Shown here one piece after another: positions 1-13,139 of a stretch of DNA of 64,000 nt (within the stretch, counting starts at the first letter, position 1; each line of letters begins with the position of its first letter). Both the position numbers and the translations under genes were made by a program. Origin of the DNA: Baylisascaris procyonis. Its lineage: Eukaryota; Nematoda; Chromadorea; Rhabditida; Ascarididae. Under the pieces are notes generated by a model. It did not search any database and had not been told where the DNA came from. It worked only from the letters and a program-made list of their open reading frames with translations. Where the stretch lies: NCBI GenBank assembly GCA_037389465.1, contig JAZARR010000082.1, positions 4,762,501 through 4,826,500 of the forward strand, in the 5' to 3' direction.

Positions 1-2428
1 TTCAAATGAGATAGTAAAAGATGAGTCCGAAGTATTATCTAATATAATACATCTCAACATGAACAAACGAAATTAAAAAAAAAAAAAAAAAAATTGCAAC
101 AAACGAAGGCAACCATAGTCATTCATATGACATCAGCAACCAATAAATTTCATAAATTTCATCAAATTTCATCAAATTTCAATCGCAAAAAAATTTGAAA
201 AGCAATCAGAAATTTTGAATTTTTCATTGCTAACAAATTCCACTAATATACTGATATAAAATGGAATGAATTTTATATCATTATCGTAGAAATAATAATA
301 ACAAATTGAAATGCATCAAATTTTATTCACGTTGAAATTTTTATTGGTTGCGCTAAATGAAGGTTACGCCCATATATATGTAAAACTTACCCTCTGCGCA
401 AATTCTATATAACGGTTTATTTTCATCAAAAATCGTCTCTCTCTTTGCTAATAGAGAATTAGAAAAAAATAAGGTGAATTAAAATCGTGGTATTCAACAT
501 CCTTCACAAAAAAAGGAAGAAAGAAAAGGACCCATTTCCTACCCTCACTATGAGTATTTATTCATTTTAAAAAAAATCTACGCATTAAGCATGAATAGCG
601 GATATATTAGTGACAATTTATAATATGTTAGCAAGTATAAATGATAGAAATTTCAGTTGATTCTTCATATTATTCAACTCGGAAAGCATAGCTAATCGCA
701 GCTAGTTTATTGGTAGATTAGCGATCATTCGCAACGGGAACCAAATATTGTGCTAACCAATATCCCTCCAAAATGAACGCTCGAGGCAATTCTTAAATTA
801 CTACATATTTTGCATAATGAAATAGATAAATGGCTTCATCTAAGCGCAGAATTCAGGATCGATACCCTTGTGAAGTGATAGGAAATGGGAAGGGAATCAG
901 TATCCGCAAAAACCTCTATTTTGATTTTTAAAAAGGCTGTCAAATCCTATATGGTAGGATAGGGTAGAAAAATCGAAAAATCTAAGTCCCCCGTCAAATT
1001 CGATTGACAGATCAATTAGCAAAATTGTAATTTTTTCCCCGGTGGATACGCACAAACTAATACGCTTTCCCGCTTAGCAAAATCGGGAACTAAACGAGGC
1101 GTGTTGAACCGATCATATCGACCAATACAATAATTCGTTAAGCTTCAATAATATTACAAATAAAAATATAAAACGACAATCACAACAATGCGCAGAGGGT
1201 AATGCTTCAAAGGATAATTATTCAAATAAAACAAACAAAAACTGAATAAAAAAGTATTCAAAACTTATTTGGGACACATTCGCCAGCACTATTTTGCCAA
1301 TATATAAGAGAGAACAATATAAATAATGAATTATAACAATAACCCAAAATAGTATATTAAATTAAATCGGAATTTCTTTCATTCCCGTTCGCATACTATC
1401 GTACGTCTCCATCAGAAACAATGCAAATCGATCGCATTAATAATCAAAAGTTCTGATAATGCAAACATTATTGAAATGTTTTAACCAAACGGCCGCCAGT
1501 GTGACCTTTGACCTTCTGTACATTAACTTAGACACTACAATCTAATCAAACAGTGCCAGCGTTGACCTATAACCCTTAAAACACCACAATCGACAATATA
1601 AAGCATCGAAAAAACGAGCTCAAAAAAGGAACACAGCATAACTTGACATAGTACATGCCCAGTAATCCTCAACAAGCATGAGCAGGGCCTTCTTTATAAA
1701 TGCTAAAACAAAGGTATGCCCATGTCAGCGACATTATACACTGAAACCAATACCTATACGGAGAATATACTAAAAAACGACATTGGACATCTCCCCTCCT
1801 TCTTGAATACGGTGTCCGATCGAATCCTCTTCTATCGATGAGGGGGATAACGTCCTTATACAAAAAAAAATGTTGGACGTTTTCAATGAAAAAAAAAAAA
1901 TGAAAGGAACGGATCTTCTATCGAAGATAAAAGCATATTTCAGAACATATCAAATAATGAAATAAGGATGCTATGAATGTTCACAGAAATACGTACAATC
2001 TGAGCATCACTTTCAACATTCCATTATAAAAACGAAGATCGTCAACTCAATAAAGGTAGTGACGACGCTATTTCATCGAAAAAAGAATTCCAAGCGTAAC
2101 TATTGCTTGCAAATAAGCGCTTTCTTAACATTCAATCCAATCAGGATAAAGCAAATATTATCCAGCCATCTCCACCGTAACGCTCTCTTATCCCGTCTCC
2201 TCCTCCTCCCCCCTCCCCTTCTTCCATACACACACTCCTGTACATTTATACCGAACAAGAAATGCTTCATTCCACCAGACGAGCCATCTCGTTTTAATTC
2301 CCAAGCTTACTTATATTCTTATTCAAGCGCGTTCACAAACGCAATTATTGACAATATATTAGCTGATTTCTGCAACACTCTAAAAAAACCAGCCGTTTTC
2401 AAAGATTAATAGCCCAATCGCAATAAGC
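1..2428. other. Intergenic sequence downstream of PSME4
   Basis: AT-rich sequence after the PSME4 stop codon (PSME4 reads leftward). It holds a poly-A tract near 75-93 and scattered A runs. The short open frames here (for example 1669-1863 minus and 2059-2409 plus) show no domain, no conserved motif and no convincing splice context. The stretch just left of 2429 should contain the PSME4 3' UTR. I see no gene. Confidence 0.6.
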
Positions 2429-5400
2429 TCATACGTAATAATTGGGCGATACAAGAAGATCAGTGAGTATGGCTAGTTGATCTTCACTGAATTGTGTTTT
2501 ATGTTCGTGCCAACAATCCTGATGCGTTCGTTTGAATTCACTCAGCGCTTTCTTCACTGTCCCCTGTTGCAACGTTCATTTGGTTATTACAAATGAGTAG
2601 ATTAAAAGTATTGCTTTGTAATTATTTCAAATAAAACCATAATCAACTCAAAGTTTTAACTTATATACAGCAACACAGATCTATCATCAAGTCGATATTT
2701 GCATGTCACTCGAAATCAACAACAAGTGAACTCTAACTACTCTCATGTAAATCAATGAAATAAACCCCTTAACTTTAACCATCCCTCAGCATCACTTCTA
2801 CAGTGCAGACTTCCTGTCTATCCAGACTAATCATCACTAATAAATCTTGTACAACTGAATGAAGAAAAGCAACAAAGATGAAAAATTTGCATAAAGTTTA
2901 GCTCGATTTCCTTTCGTTAAAAAGCGATTTTGATGCAGAGATAACGAAACACTTACTTGCATAGGTTGTTTATCAGTTGCGTGACGACAGAGCTGCATCA
3001 ATGCATTCGGCAATATAGGTGGCACCGTATATGGGAATGCTTGAACAACCGCCGACAATGCCAAAACACCCGCATGACGTTTTGGACCATTGCTCACTCG
3101 AGACCACGAACAGAACTTCTTCTGCAAATGTCCAATCATTAGATGACATCGTCAGCTTCGGGTCCCAATAAAATACAATTCGATCCGAATTAAACCTTAT
3201 TTATATCCGCGGTCGTCCTAATCAAATCTCTTATTTAACATAAAAGTGATATAAAACCACTGATTAGCTCAAAAAATCTTTGGATCGTTCCAATAAAACG
3301 ACGTAAATATGATGTATAGCATATAGCACGAGCTAATGTCCGCATACCCATCACCCATCGTCGATTCCAACGAGTTGTAAATTAGTGCAACTCATGAACC
3401 AATCGTCGTTCCTAGCACAGCTTGCTGAGAATAGGACCAACGATAAATCAATTAATTCAATCCTAATCTCTCTTTATTCGACTGAGAAATCCAGCGTCTA
3501 GAAAGGCAATGCAAGAGGGGTGGTCAATGTAACTGGAAATTTTCAAACATCATACAGCGAGGACAAGGCATAAACGACTCGAGGATGGAACGAGAAATCA
3601 GTAGATATACCACATAGCCATCACCCATCCACTCATCTTCTTCCCTTCCTCTTTCTATCCCAACCTCCGTACCCTTTAAAGCATTTCTGCTTAGATCCTT
3701 CAACAGATGCGTCTCCGTAGTAATTGAACAACGGTGACGATCTTCAAAGATGTTATTGTTTTATTTAGCACTATGAACAGATACGAGAACAAAGTTACTG
3801 ATGATGTTCTTCTTCGTGTTTCGGCGCAAATGTCACTGAGGAATAGATTCAGAATAACCAAGCAAACATTAATGTCGAAACCATTCAGGCCCAGATTTAG
3901 TAAAAAAGATATCCAGGACGCTTAATGGCATTGCATCGGCCCACTAAACCATTAATTTCTTTCTTTAACATCCTCCATTTAGTTCAATGGGCAGCTTATA
4001 GGCTCCTCTTTGCATTGACGGGGCAACCGCCAACAAACCCATCTTCATTAAAAACCATGTAAAGCATCTTGAACGTAAACGCCTACCATTATAGATTTAC
4101 CTTACTGAGGTATGCGATTGCTTATTAATGTTGAAGTGTTCAATTTAAATAAGACATTGGTAAAGGTTTCCAGAATGCGTCTCACAGCATTTTTATGGAA
4201 TTAACTCAGCGGAAATATACAAAACGGATAAATTAAAGTTGCTAAAGAAATTAAAAAAAATACAATAAAATTGCCAAAAAAGATAAAAAAGGAACATAAA
4301 AAACTCCATTTATAAGTGCTATAGAAATAGGTTTCAAATGACTTACAATTAATGCATCATCGACATCGAAGAATTGACAATGTAAAAGCCCGGAAATAGT
4401 TTCGGCAGCCGCTTCTCTAACTTCTAATCTTTCATCAACAAGCAATGAGAAAAGTATCGACATAAGTGCTGGACGATGTTCGACGAATACAAACAGATTA
4501 GAGAATATTGCTACTTGTAAATATTTCAGCAGCGATGCTTTCGCCTTCCACCAACATGAAGATGAAGAAGCCAACTGCAATAACAAACTTCATTATCCAT
4601 GCTACCAATCAAAATATCAATCACCAGCTTATGCTGCATTCCCCCCTTCTCTACTCAATAAAAGATTTTATCGAAAGTTTTACGGTAAGTGAACCTGAAA
4701 TCCAGTTCAACAGAAGAAAGCATTCGATAACAAATATTATGTGGATTATTTACTACTATATTGGACAACGTTGAGGTCATTACTTCAAAAATTAACAAAA
4801 CAATATAAGAGATAAGCCATGGCACTATCTGCATCGCAAATTTTGCACAACATACCTTTAAAAGAAGATCTAAACCTATTCTGTTCAGTGACCTCTGACC
4901 TATTCTCAAGCTATTAACTCCCTGACCAGCAAGCTCATGTGAAAGCGTAAAGAAGTTTACTCCTCCATTCAATCGTTTAATAGCAAGTGCCTAAAAAACA
5001 TATCTCTATGAATTCCTTTTATTTGGAAATACTCAACTAGTTACTTATTAATTTTTTTGCATGAGAAGGACGAAGCAACTCGTTTCGCCTCCCCTTTGAG
5101 TCAAAAAAAGACGTTTCGCTCATGTTTGCATTCTACCATTATCATAACAAAACCAATTTTACAGCGTTATGCTACCTCTTGTGCGCCACTAATAACCATC
5201 GGCACATTCTTTGCCACGATCATCGACTGCGACATTCCTTGTCTCAGTTGGTAGCGACAACTCTTCTTTAGCTCCTCGTCACTGTAACATACCTTTATTA
5301 AAATAATTCACTCCCCAATTCAGTAAATATGTTATTTACTAATAAAATATCTGAAGTATAGTGAGTTGAATCTTTAGCTCGACCACCCAAAGACAAAAAC

Positions 5401-7113
5401 TATCGAAAAAAAATTGAAGAAAGCCTACAATGCTAACGAAACGCGATAAAGAGCACTTTTAGTGACTATGATGTAATTGCTTTATGAATATGTTATAATT
5501 CATAAGGCAATTAAGTTATAGTCACTAAATATTCATACTGAGAAATTTCTGTTACTAAGAAATACAGCAAAGTCAGTGCCTTAAAAAAAAACTTCCACTC
5601 TTTTATACTGCCATGAGTATAAAATCTTATTTCGATGCTTTAAAAACAAATAATTGTTGAAGTAGGAGACATTTGAAAAAGCATTTTAAAGAACAAATGA
5701 TATATGAAAACATACAGAAAAATTCTAACAAATTAGTCCTACAACCAACACCTACACAGACAGACAGACATTTCGATAATGTCCGCCAGCACGAACGTTG
5801 AAGTAAAATTCTGGCTGCGGCAACTATCAAACTTCAGTATCGGAGATTAATCAACCGAACATCTAAAGGATGGGTCGACACTACGTGCAAGCCATATCCT
5901 TCGCCAAAACTGTTTAAAGATAGAAATACAAATAAAAAAAAATCGCAAATCATTTTCAATATAACAAATTTCACGAAAACAATAAAATAATCTAAAAAGC
6001 ACAATGAATTTTTTATAAATCTAATCGTATACCTTGTTTCATTCTCGAAATGAATCAATAATGGTAATAAATTGAAGATCGGATGTGGCAATGCAGTGAA
6101 TGCATGAATCCAATGTGCATTCAAATAATTTAATACAGTCTTGAAAACCATTACCGCCTGAAATTGATATACGTTTGATATAAGGACGTGAAAAGAACCA
6201 TTTCAAGTAGGATCGCACCTAAAATTTTACCCTCACCTCTCTTCAACAAATGATTTCTTTCAAAAATTTTAAATAGTGAAATTTCAACTATAAAATAATG
6301 AAGATATCAAAGCCGTGCAATTGTGAAGAACTTCAAAATGCGTATTAAACATGGAAAATACATTGCGAAAAGAAACCTTCTTTCGATCGCCTTCTTCATC
6401 CGACGATGAATTATGATTGTTTTCGACCACATCATCAGTTTCCACTACTTCTTCGGTTTTCTTTGCTTCAGCCACCTCTGACCATAAAATTTCCATCTGA
6501 ACAATACTTTTATACACTTAAATTATTTAAACAATAAAACAGACAAAAAGGCAGGCCATGAAGTTATTACAAACAAATCTTCGTTGAGTAATGCCAACAG
6601 ACCGCCTTAACGGGTCATACCCATCTTGCTGATCTTCTACTTTAACAAGTCTTCAAATCAGTGACTAAAATAATATATAAAAAGAGAACAAGCCGAAATA
6701 GTATGACAAGATAAAGCTTTACTTGGTTGGGAAATTGCTCTGAAGAATGGCTTAGTAGAAGAGGAGATCAAAAAAGGATCAAAAAAGTTCGGGGACTTTT
6801 TAACAACGAAGATTTAACATGGATCTAGATGCCCCCTTTTCCCTATATTAAGCGAAGTAAACGTACCATAGGGTTTATATCAGACATAATATTAGACAGT
6901 CTTGGTGGTCTGAATTTGGCAGGGAAGCTCGGATCGATATACATATGCTCCAAATCGAACCAAACAATTGTCGCAATACAAGAGCCGATCCGTTCTCGCA
7001 GATTTTGATAAGATTCCATCATAGTCGAACGACACAACTCCATTAAACGATTCCATAATTCGGTCACCCTCCATTCACATTGATTCAACGCACCTTGTAA
7101 GAAGTATAAGCGG
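2429..7113 (-). CDS. PSME4: PSME4 exons 32-38, C-terminal part (residues about 1509-1883)
   Basis: Exons: 6867-7113, 6377-6496, 6033-6157, 5176-5281, 4347-4574, 2957-3121, 2429-2563. Exon 32 has [15 protein letters not shown] and LRERIGS. Exon 33 is an acidic insert ([19 protein letters not shown]), where the human protein also has an acidic loop. Exon 35 (SDEELKKS...[10 protein letters not shown]) joins exon 36 (LASSSSCWW...[17 protein letters not shown]), matching VPLVLQVLKQTARSSSW in human. Exon 36 also carries [15 protein letters not shown]. Exon 37 has [14 protein letters not shown]. Exon 38 ends LLVSPNYYV then TGA. The C-terminal Hb-Tyr-X tail opens and docks on the 20S gate. Confidence 0.93.
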
Positions 7114-10100
7114 CTGCAAAATCCATACAATCACGACTTTATTCATTGTACAGTTGAGGTTTGCCTACGCTTCTTTAGGTATATTCGGCGCTTGTATGAT
7201 GCTACACACCACATTTCAACTTTAGAACTCCTCAAAACCAACACTTAAAGGATACTTCCTTCTAACGGCATAGTCAGAAAAGTTCTAAGATAGAAAGGCC
7301 GGAAGACCGCATGAGAGGGGATGGGGAATGCCAACTATTTCTTCAGAACCTGTTTTTGGCGTTTCTCTTCCTGCTTGAAATCTCCCCAAACTTTATATTG
7401 CATGAAACTTTTGAGTGGGTCACTGCAATCCTTCGCCTTATCCCCCTCCTCTGACATTGTTTTCTTCTGTTTTTCAAGATTAGACCATAAAGAGTGCGGA
7501 ATACTAGTCCGACAAGCAAAAAAAAGAGAGATAAAACATATTTGTGCATCAGAGGAATTACCACGAAATTAAAAAATAAGCCTGACTGAATAACACTGCA
7601 AAATCAGTTTGATCGAAACGATAGAAATAAAGATGAACCAATCGTATGATATTTTCATAACAAAACATAAATTCAAATAAAACTGCAAGAGTGTGGCAGG
7701 AGATACAGATCGTCCAGAAATAACTAATGAAAGCATCGTCTTGCAACATTCCTAGCCACATATCACCGCTCCCTTTCCCATATTCATTCTCCTTCCACTC
7801 TCGTTCAATATGTACTTTCCATAATTAAGAAACTAGTCCACATTCAAACTTACGTCGTAGCATGAAAACTGCTTTCGGTTGGTTTACTGCACAAGTTGAA
7901 CAACAAGTCGATAAACCAATGCAATACACGAGGATCGACCGATCCGAAGACGGTGGCGATAGCGGTGCCCCAGTTTTTGACACATTCGGTCTTAATATTC
8001 TCGAAGCAATTGCTCAACAATGGGGTGAGCCATTCCCACATCGACCTTAGCTTATCGTAATGCCATAGCTTGCTTCCGTTCAAAAGACCGGCCACTATCT
8101 CAGAGGCAAGCCGTTGCTCACCTTCCTTCAATATAACCACATTAATACATCAGTATAAATGTGGATCCTACTTGCCTGGCCCTCAACACACAACATTATA
8201 AATCTAGATCACTTATGATGTGACCTAAGCTGTGGTTTAAAGAATATTAAAAATTATATCAACGAAAAACAAAATCACTAACCTTATCACTAACCAATAA
8301 CAAATCCAAATGTTGCTTAAATTGTGGTAGCAATAGGTCGTTATAATTACGAAATAATCCCTGCAAAGAACAATAAAATCATAAAGCGAATTAAAACTAC
8401 CGAAGTACAATTCAAAAATGATAAAGATAATTCTACTGATAAGATCACAATGAATGCTTAAGAAAAACCATCATCATGCCTTCGAACGAATATAAACTTA
8501 CACAATTATTTTCGGCAAATATATATACATATTTTCATTCTGCGCACATGAATTTAAATAACTACTATGAGCTCAAAATCACATGGTCAGGTATACATAT
8601 TTATATAGGTATATATATGAGTACAATATGGTATATATAGGTATATAAGTATACGGTCAGGCATGCAGGTATATGTAATCATAGGGTATATATTTATGGT
8701 GAGGGTATATTTACATAATGAGGCGAGGTACAATCCGAACAAGTTCATAGTTGCCTCTTTGTTTCCTAGAGTACGATTAAAATCCCTTCGGCTAAGATGA
8801 AGTATGAGTATAGGAGGCGATGCCTGAAGGGATCCTAAACTATAATCTCTATCCTTCAATATAAATGAGTTGATCTTCTAAATTTCAACAATAACGATTC
8901 AAATGGAACCACACTGACAACAATCTAATGAAGTGCTTTTATTAAAAAAAAAAGAAAAAAACCAACATAAAACAGTGTGAACGATACGGCGTTGAAAAGA
9001 TCTTCCCCTTTCTTCTCTTCGACACTCATATAGTGGCGAAATTTCAATGCGAACTCCTCCTCGCGCATAATCTCTATTAGCGCTCTCTCCGTATCGTTCA
9101 ACTCACAAAACTTTCGATTAACTGTTGTTTGCTCACATGCCGGTGCGTATATCTTCAACTCTCTATAAAATACGTTCAAATCATTTATATTAGCTTGGTA
9201 TGTTCATCACGCACCCCCCTCCCCCAGCTCTAATACGAAAAACTTGCCCAAACCAGTGGGAAAAAATTCGGGTAAGGATATCTATGCAGAAAAGCACTGA
9301 GACGCTCTATTTATAGCAAATCCCAGCTATCTCGAGTTATGCTTTCAACCACCTCACTGCAACTTCTCTCCTCTCGTCTCCGCCACTTCCAAAAACTGCT
9401 CATTGTAAATCAATTACAATAAGCGATATTTATTTATTCATTTACTCATTTCCATGGACAGAACATTCACTACGAAGACATGTCTCTTCATATCGGCTTC
9501 CACCTGCTCTGACTCAATGCCCCTCTGGTCCACCTGGCTTCCCATGGTCTTTAGGTCGGCCTCTTCTTTTTGCAGGTCGGTCGCGTGAAGATTACGGCTT
9601 ATGCTCGTCTCCTGCCTGTCGGATGCTGATGAGCCGATTCACCGTCGTTCCTCCTATGACTACTGGGACATGTTCCGCAGCTCTTGTCCCGATGAGGGTG
9701 CTGGGTGGGGTGGCTCGGCTGAGCGAAGCCAAAAATTCTGGTTGGGGATTCATAACCGAGCGCACAGCAGACAAGGCAAAACGATGAATGTTTTAAAACG
9801 GTAACAATATCATGAAAAGCAGTTGAACTCACTTCGGCCATGTATAAAATCCCCAATGTGTTTTGCCAAAGAACATCGTCGAATTCCACTCTTTCTCGTT
9901 GTGCGGTATTTTCTCCGAGTCATACATCGTTATGAGGTTGTCGGGTCGAAATCCATATTTAATCGGCCATGTTGCACCGGGACCAACATTCAAAAACTGC
10001 AATATTCCCGACTTTGAGACATTTGTGGTACATATTAAAGGGCAACTTTCGACAATTCTATACTGGTTGTGGAAGATATAAATGTCCATTTCGTCTTTAA

Positions 10101-13079
10101 TTCCAGGAACAGCAATGTGGTATTGCAGACTAGGTTGAAATACAGTTGTAAATGACAAAGGAGGGAAGGAACGGAAAGAAGCGAGAGGAAGAATGGGTGT
10201 GATGATGAATGCAAAGGACGCAAATTTGAAAATGGGTCTCATTTTGAAGTATTTTCATTTGCTCACTGTGGAAGAGGTCTACCCACATTCGTTTAACAAA
10301 GTTCCTGAAACCATCAACAACGTATTATCATCAGACAGACCAACACAAGAAACGACAAACACAGACCGACACAAGTCGGCTGCACACACAGGTCGACACA
10401 AATCAACGAAAGATACAGACCGGCATGAGCCAACAAAAGAACACTCAGCGGCATGAGTGAACGATGGGCACAGACGCACTAAGACAACTGGGGATACACA
10501 CCGACAGAAGCTAATACACTAGAACAGGGCAGATCAACACAGCAGAACACAGATGGGTGACTAACCATGACGGGATTTTCGAATGGCACCTTAACAGCCT
10601 TCGGTTTGGTCATTCTCATCCATGCACCCACTAAACCAGTCGCCATACGTCGCGTTTTCACCGTATCGCTCACCAATAGACGAACAAATAATCTATAAGC
10701 ACAAACAAATAACCGATCAAATACCAATAGCATACCCTTCTTTGAGTAGCGCAAATAGAAAACTCCACGATTAGGAGTAGTAAATATCTACGTAAATATA
10801 ACGATCACATATTTGCGGAAATGCTAGCGATGACTAATAACCATTTCGTTTCAACTATACAAATAACGCTATTCTCTGTTGATATAAGGGAAACGATATT
10901 AAGTCACCAACACACAAAACTACACCTTCAATAATAATTTTTCGGCACATTTCTGTACGTCATTTCAGAGTACCAAATTTTTGTTTAATTGTATCTCTTA
11001 TATCACAGTATTTCTTTAAGTTCCTCCTCATCTTCCCTCGTATTCTCATCGGGGGAACTCCCCGAGGTTCTTTTCATCTCCTTCTGGACTTTCTATGAAA
11101 CAATTCTCATCCATAACAATAGCACTAACTAATAAAGAGAACACTTACTTTACAGCTTCACTCGGAAAGGGCATATCTCTGCGAATAAGAAGCGATAACA
11201 ATGACTGTGCCATATCAACATGTCTCCAATGTAAATTCACATCCGTACTCAGTGCTATCAACCGATCGCATAGGGAATAATACAGTCTGCAAACAATACT
11301 ATTCGCATATTCTTCTTTTCCTTCGTCACCTTTCTCTCTCCATACACACCGCGGGCAATTTAGTAGATTTTTAGCTGACAGCATTCATTCCCCAATAAAA
11401 TAATGCGGTCTACTGCTAGCTTATGAAGGAGGATTACTAAAGTATCTTATTTTGAAGGAAATATAAACCATCGTGATATCAACACCAACAAAGCGGTAAG
11501 GAATATGCACAATATATGAATATATCGATAGAAGATTTTAAATAAGTTATGCAAAAAATATTTTGGATAATCTTACGCAACCTTTATCTGTTCGAAACGC
11601 ATCATTTTCTATAGTTCCGCTTCAATTTTACTCAAAAATTTAAATGCCTTAGAAGATCAATGCGACTACAATTTAACAACATTCTCTTCCTCGACTTGCA
11701 ATAATATTAGTGGCAATAATTGGTAAAGCAATCAAATGAGAGGTAATAAATAATTAACAAAGGTTTGAGATGGTACTGACTTTTCTTTGGTGTCTGACAT
11801 TTCCTCCTCTCTCAGAATAGCTGCTTCAATTTCCTCATCGGTCGGTATTGGCCATGCAGGTGGATGTGGTGACTCACCACTATCTGCGCGATACAGCTCC
11901 TTTGCCACAGTTACTACCGAGTCCGGAAACTGTAATAAAGGCAATAACTAGACGTAATAGAAAAAATACCCCTTACAGCATCTTATAAAATTAACCGCTT
12001 ACTTGAGAGGTGCCCGTTGAGGCGCAAATGTCATGATACCCACAACATCACCAACACAGTAATTTTGAAACACAACACGAGATCCCTACTTAGTGACGAA
12101 AATGTATGTGAAAAATGTCATTTCACTGCAATATGAGACCTTCTGAAGACAACATTTATCTGTTTCTGCACTTATTTAATGCGCAAATTTCCTTCCTTCA
12201 AAAAAAACATCTCAGAAACTTCCTCGGATTACCATATAGAAACTTAGAAAACCCACCCAAACTTTTGATTCCTTTACTTAAAAAAAACCCAAACTTTAAA
12301 TTTTTTTCTCAGTCTCGGCAATTATATAGAGCATTTATTCGATTATTAATCTTTAAAAAGGTTCCTCTTTTACTCTCGCTTAGCTCCTCTCATTCGTTCC
12401 AACAGTGATATACAACTCACTGTTCTTCCGACTTTTTATTATTTAATAAACCCTCATAAAAGGTATCAAAATGCAATGCAAACGACGTCTTAACATCCCC
12501 TCTTCTTGCTTGCTCATCTCCCCAAAAATTACAAAAATTATAAACGCGTTAAATAATGAATACTGCAAAAAAAAAATCATTAACACTTTGAAATTCCCAA
12601 ATGGGAACTTCATTTTTCCCACAATGTGCTGAGTAAATTATAGGAAACTAAAAGACATATCCCCTTTGCTCCTCGTTCCTTTCAAATTGGAAAATCTTTT
12701 TATATTATATAATCAACAAAGTGAATAAACAATCTTCCAATCAATAATTGAAGTAAATATTTCAAATTACCTTAAATCTAATTTGAAAGGATTCAAAATT
12801 ATCGACAACAGTGTTTTGTGCAACTTCAAGAAGTCCGATGATGGAAGGCTTCTCGGAATGTTGTGCCTCAACCATCGCTGGCCAAACCCGTAAAAGAGTT
12901 TCCCAGTTTTGACGAACGCATATTGACATACGTTTCCCGTTTAGCAATATATACAGTGCACCCTGCAAATATATTTATATCTGAAAAAAGCATTTAAGCA
13001 CTTCAACAAACGTATTTTATTTTTCATGAAATATTTACGAGTTAAGGAGGAAAAATGACCTCAAAGAAAATACTTTCAA

Positions 13080-13139
<60 letters not shown>

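Noticed and set aside
3734..3925. Plus-strand 63-codon frame in PSME4 intron 36
   Set aside because: No motif, no partner exons, antisense to a gene with full homology support.
6284..6376. Continuation of the open frame past PSME4 exon 33
   Set aside because: Homology and phase require the GTTTCT donor at 6376; the rest is intron.
9592..9889. Overlapping minus and plus frames left of PSME4 exon 28
   Set aside because: Exon 28 and exon 29 join directly (WP-K-ELKIYAP) and match the family; the extra frames are intronic read-through.
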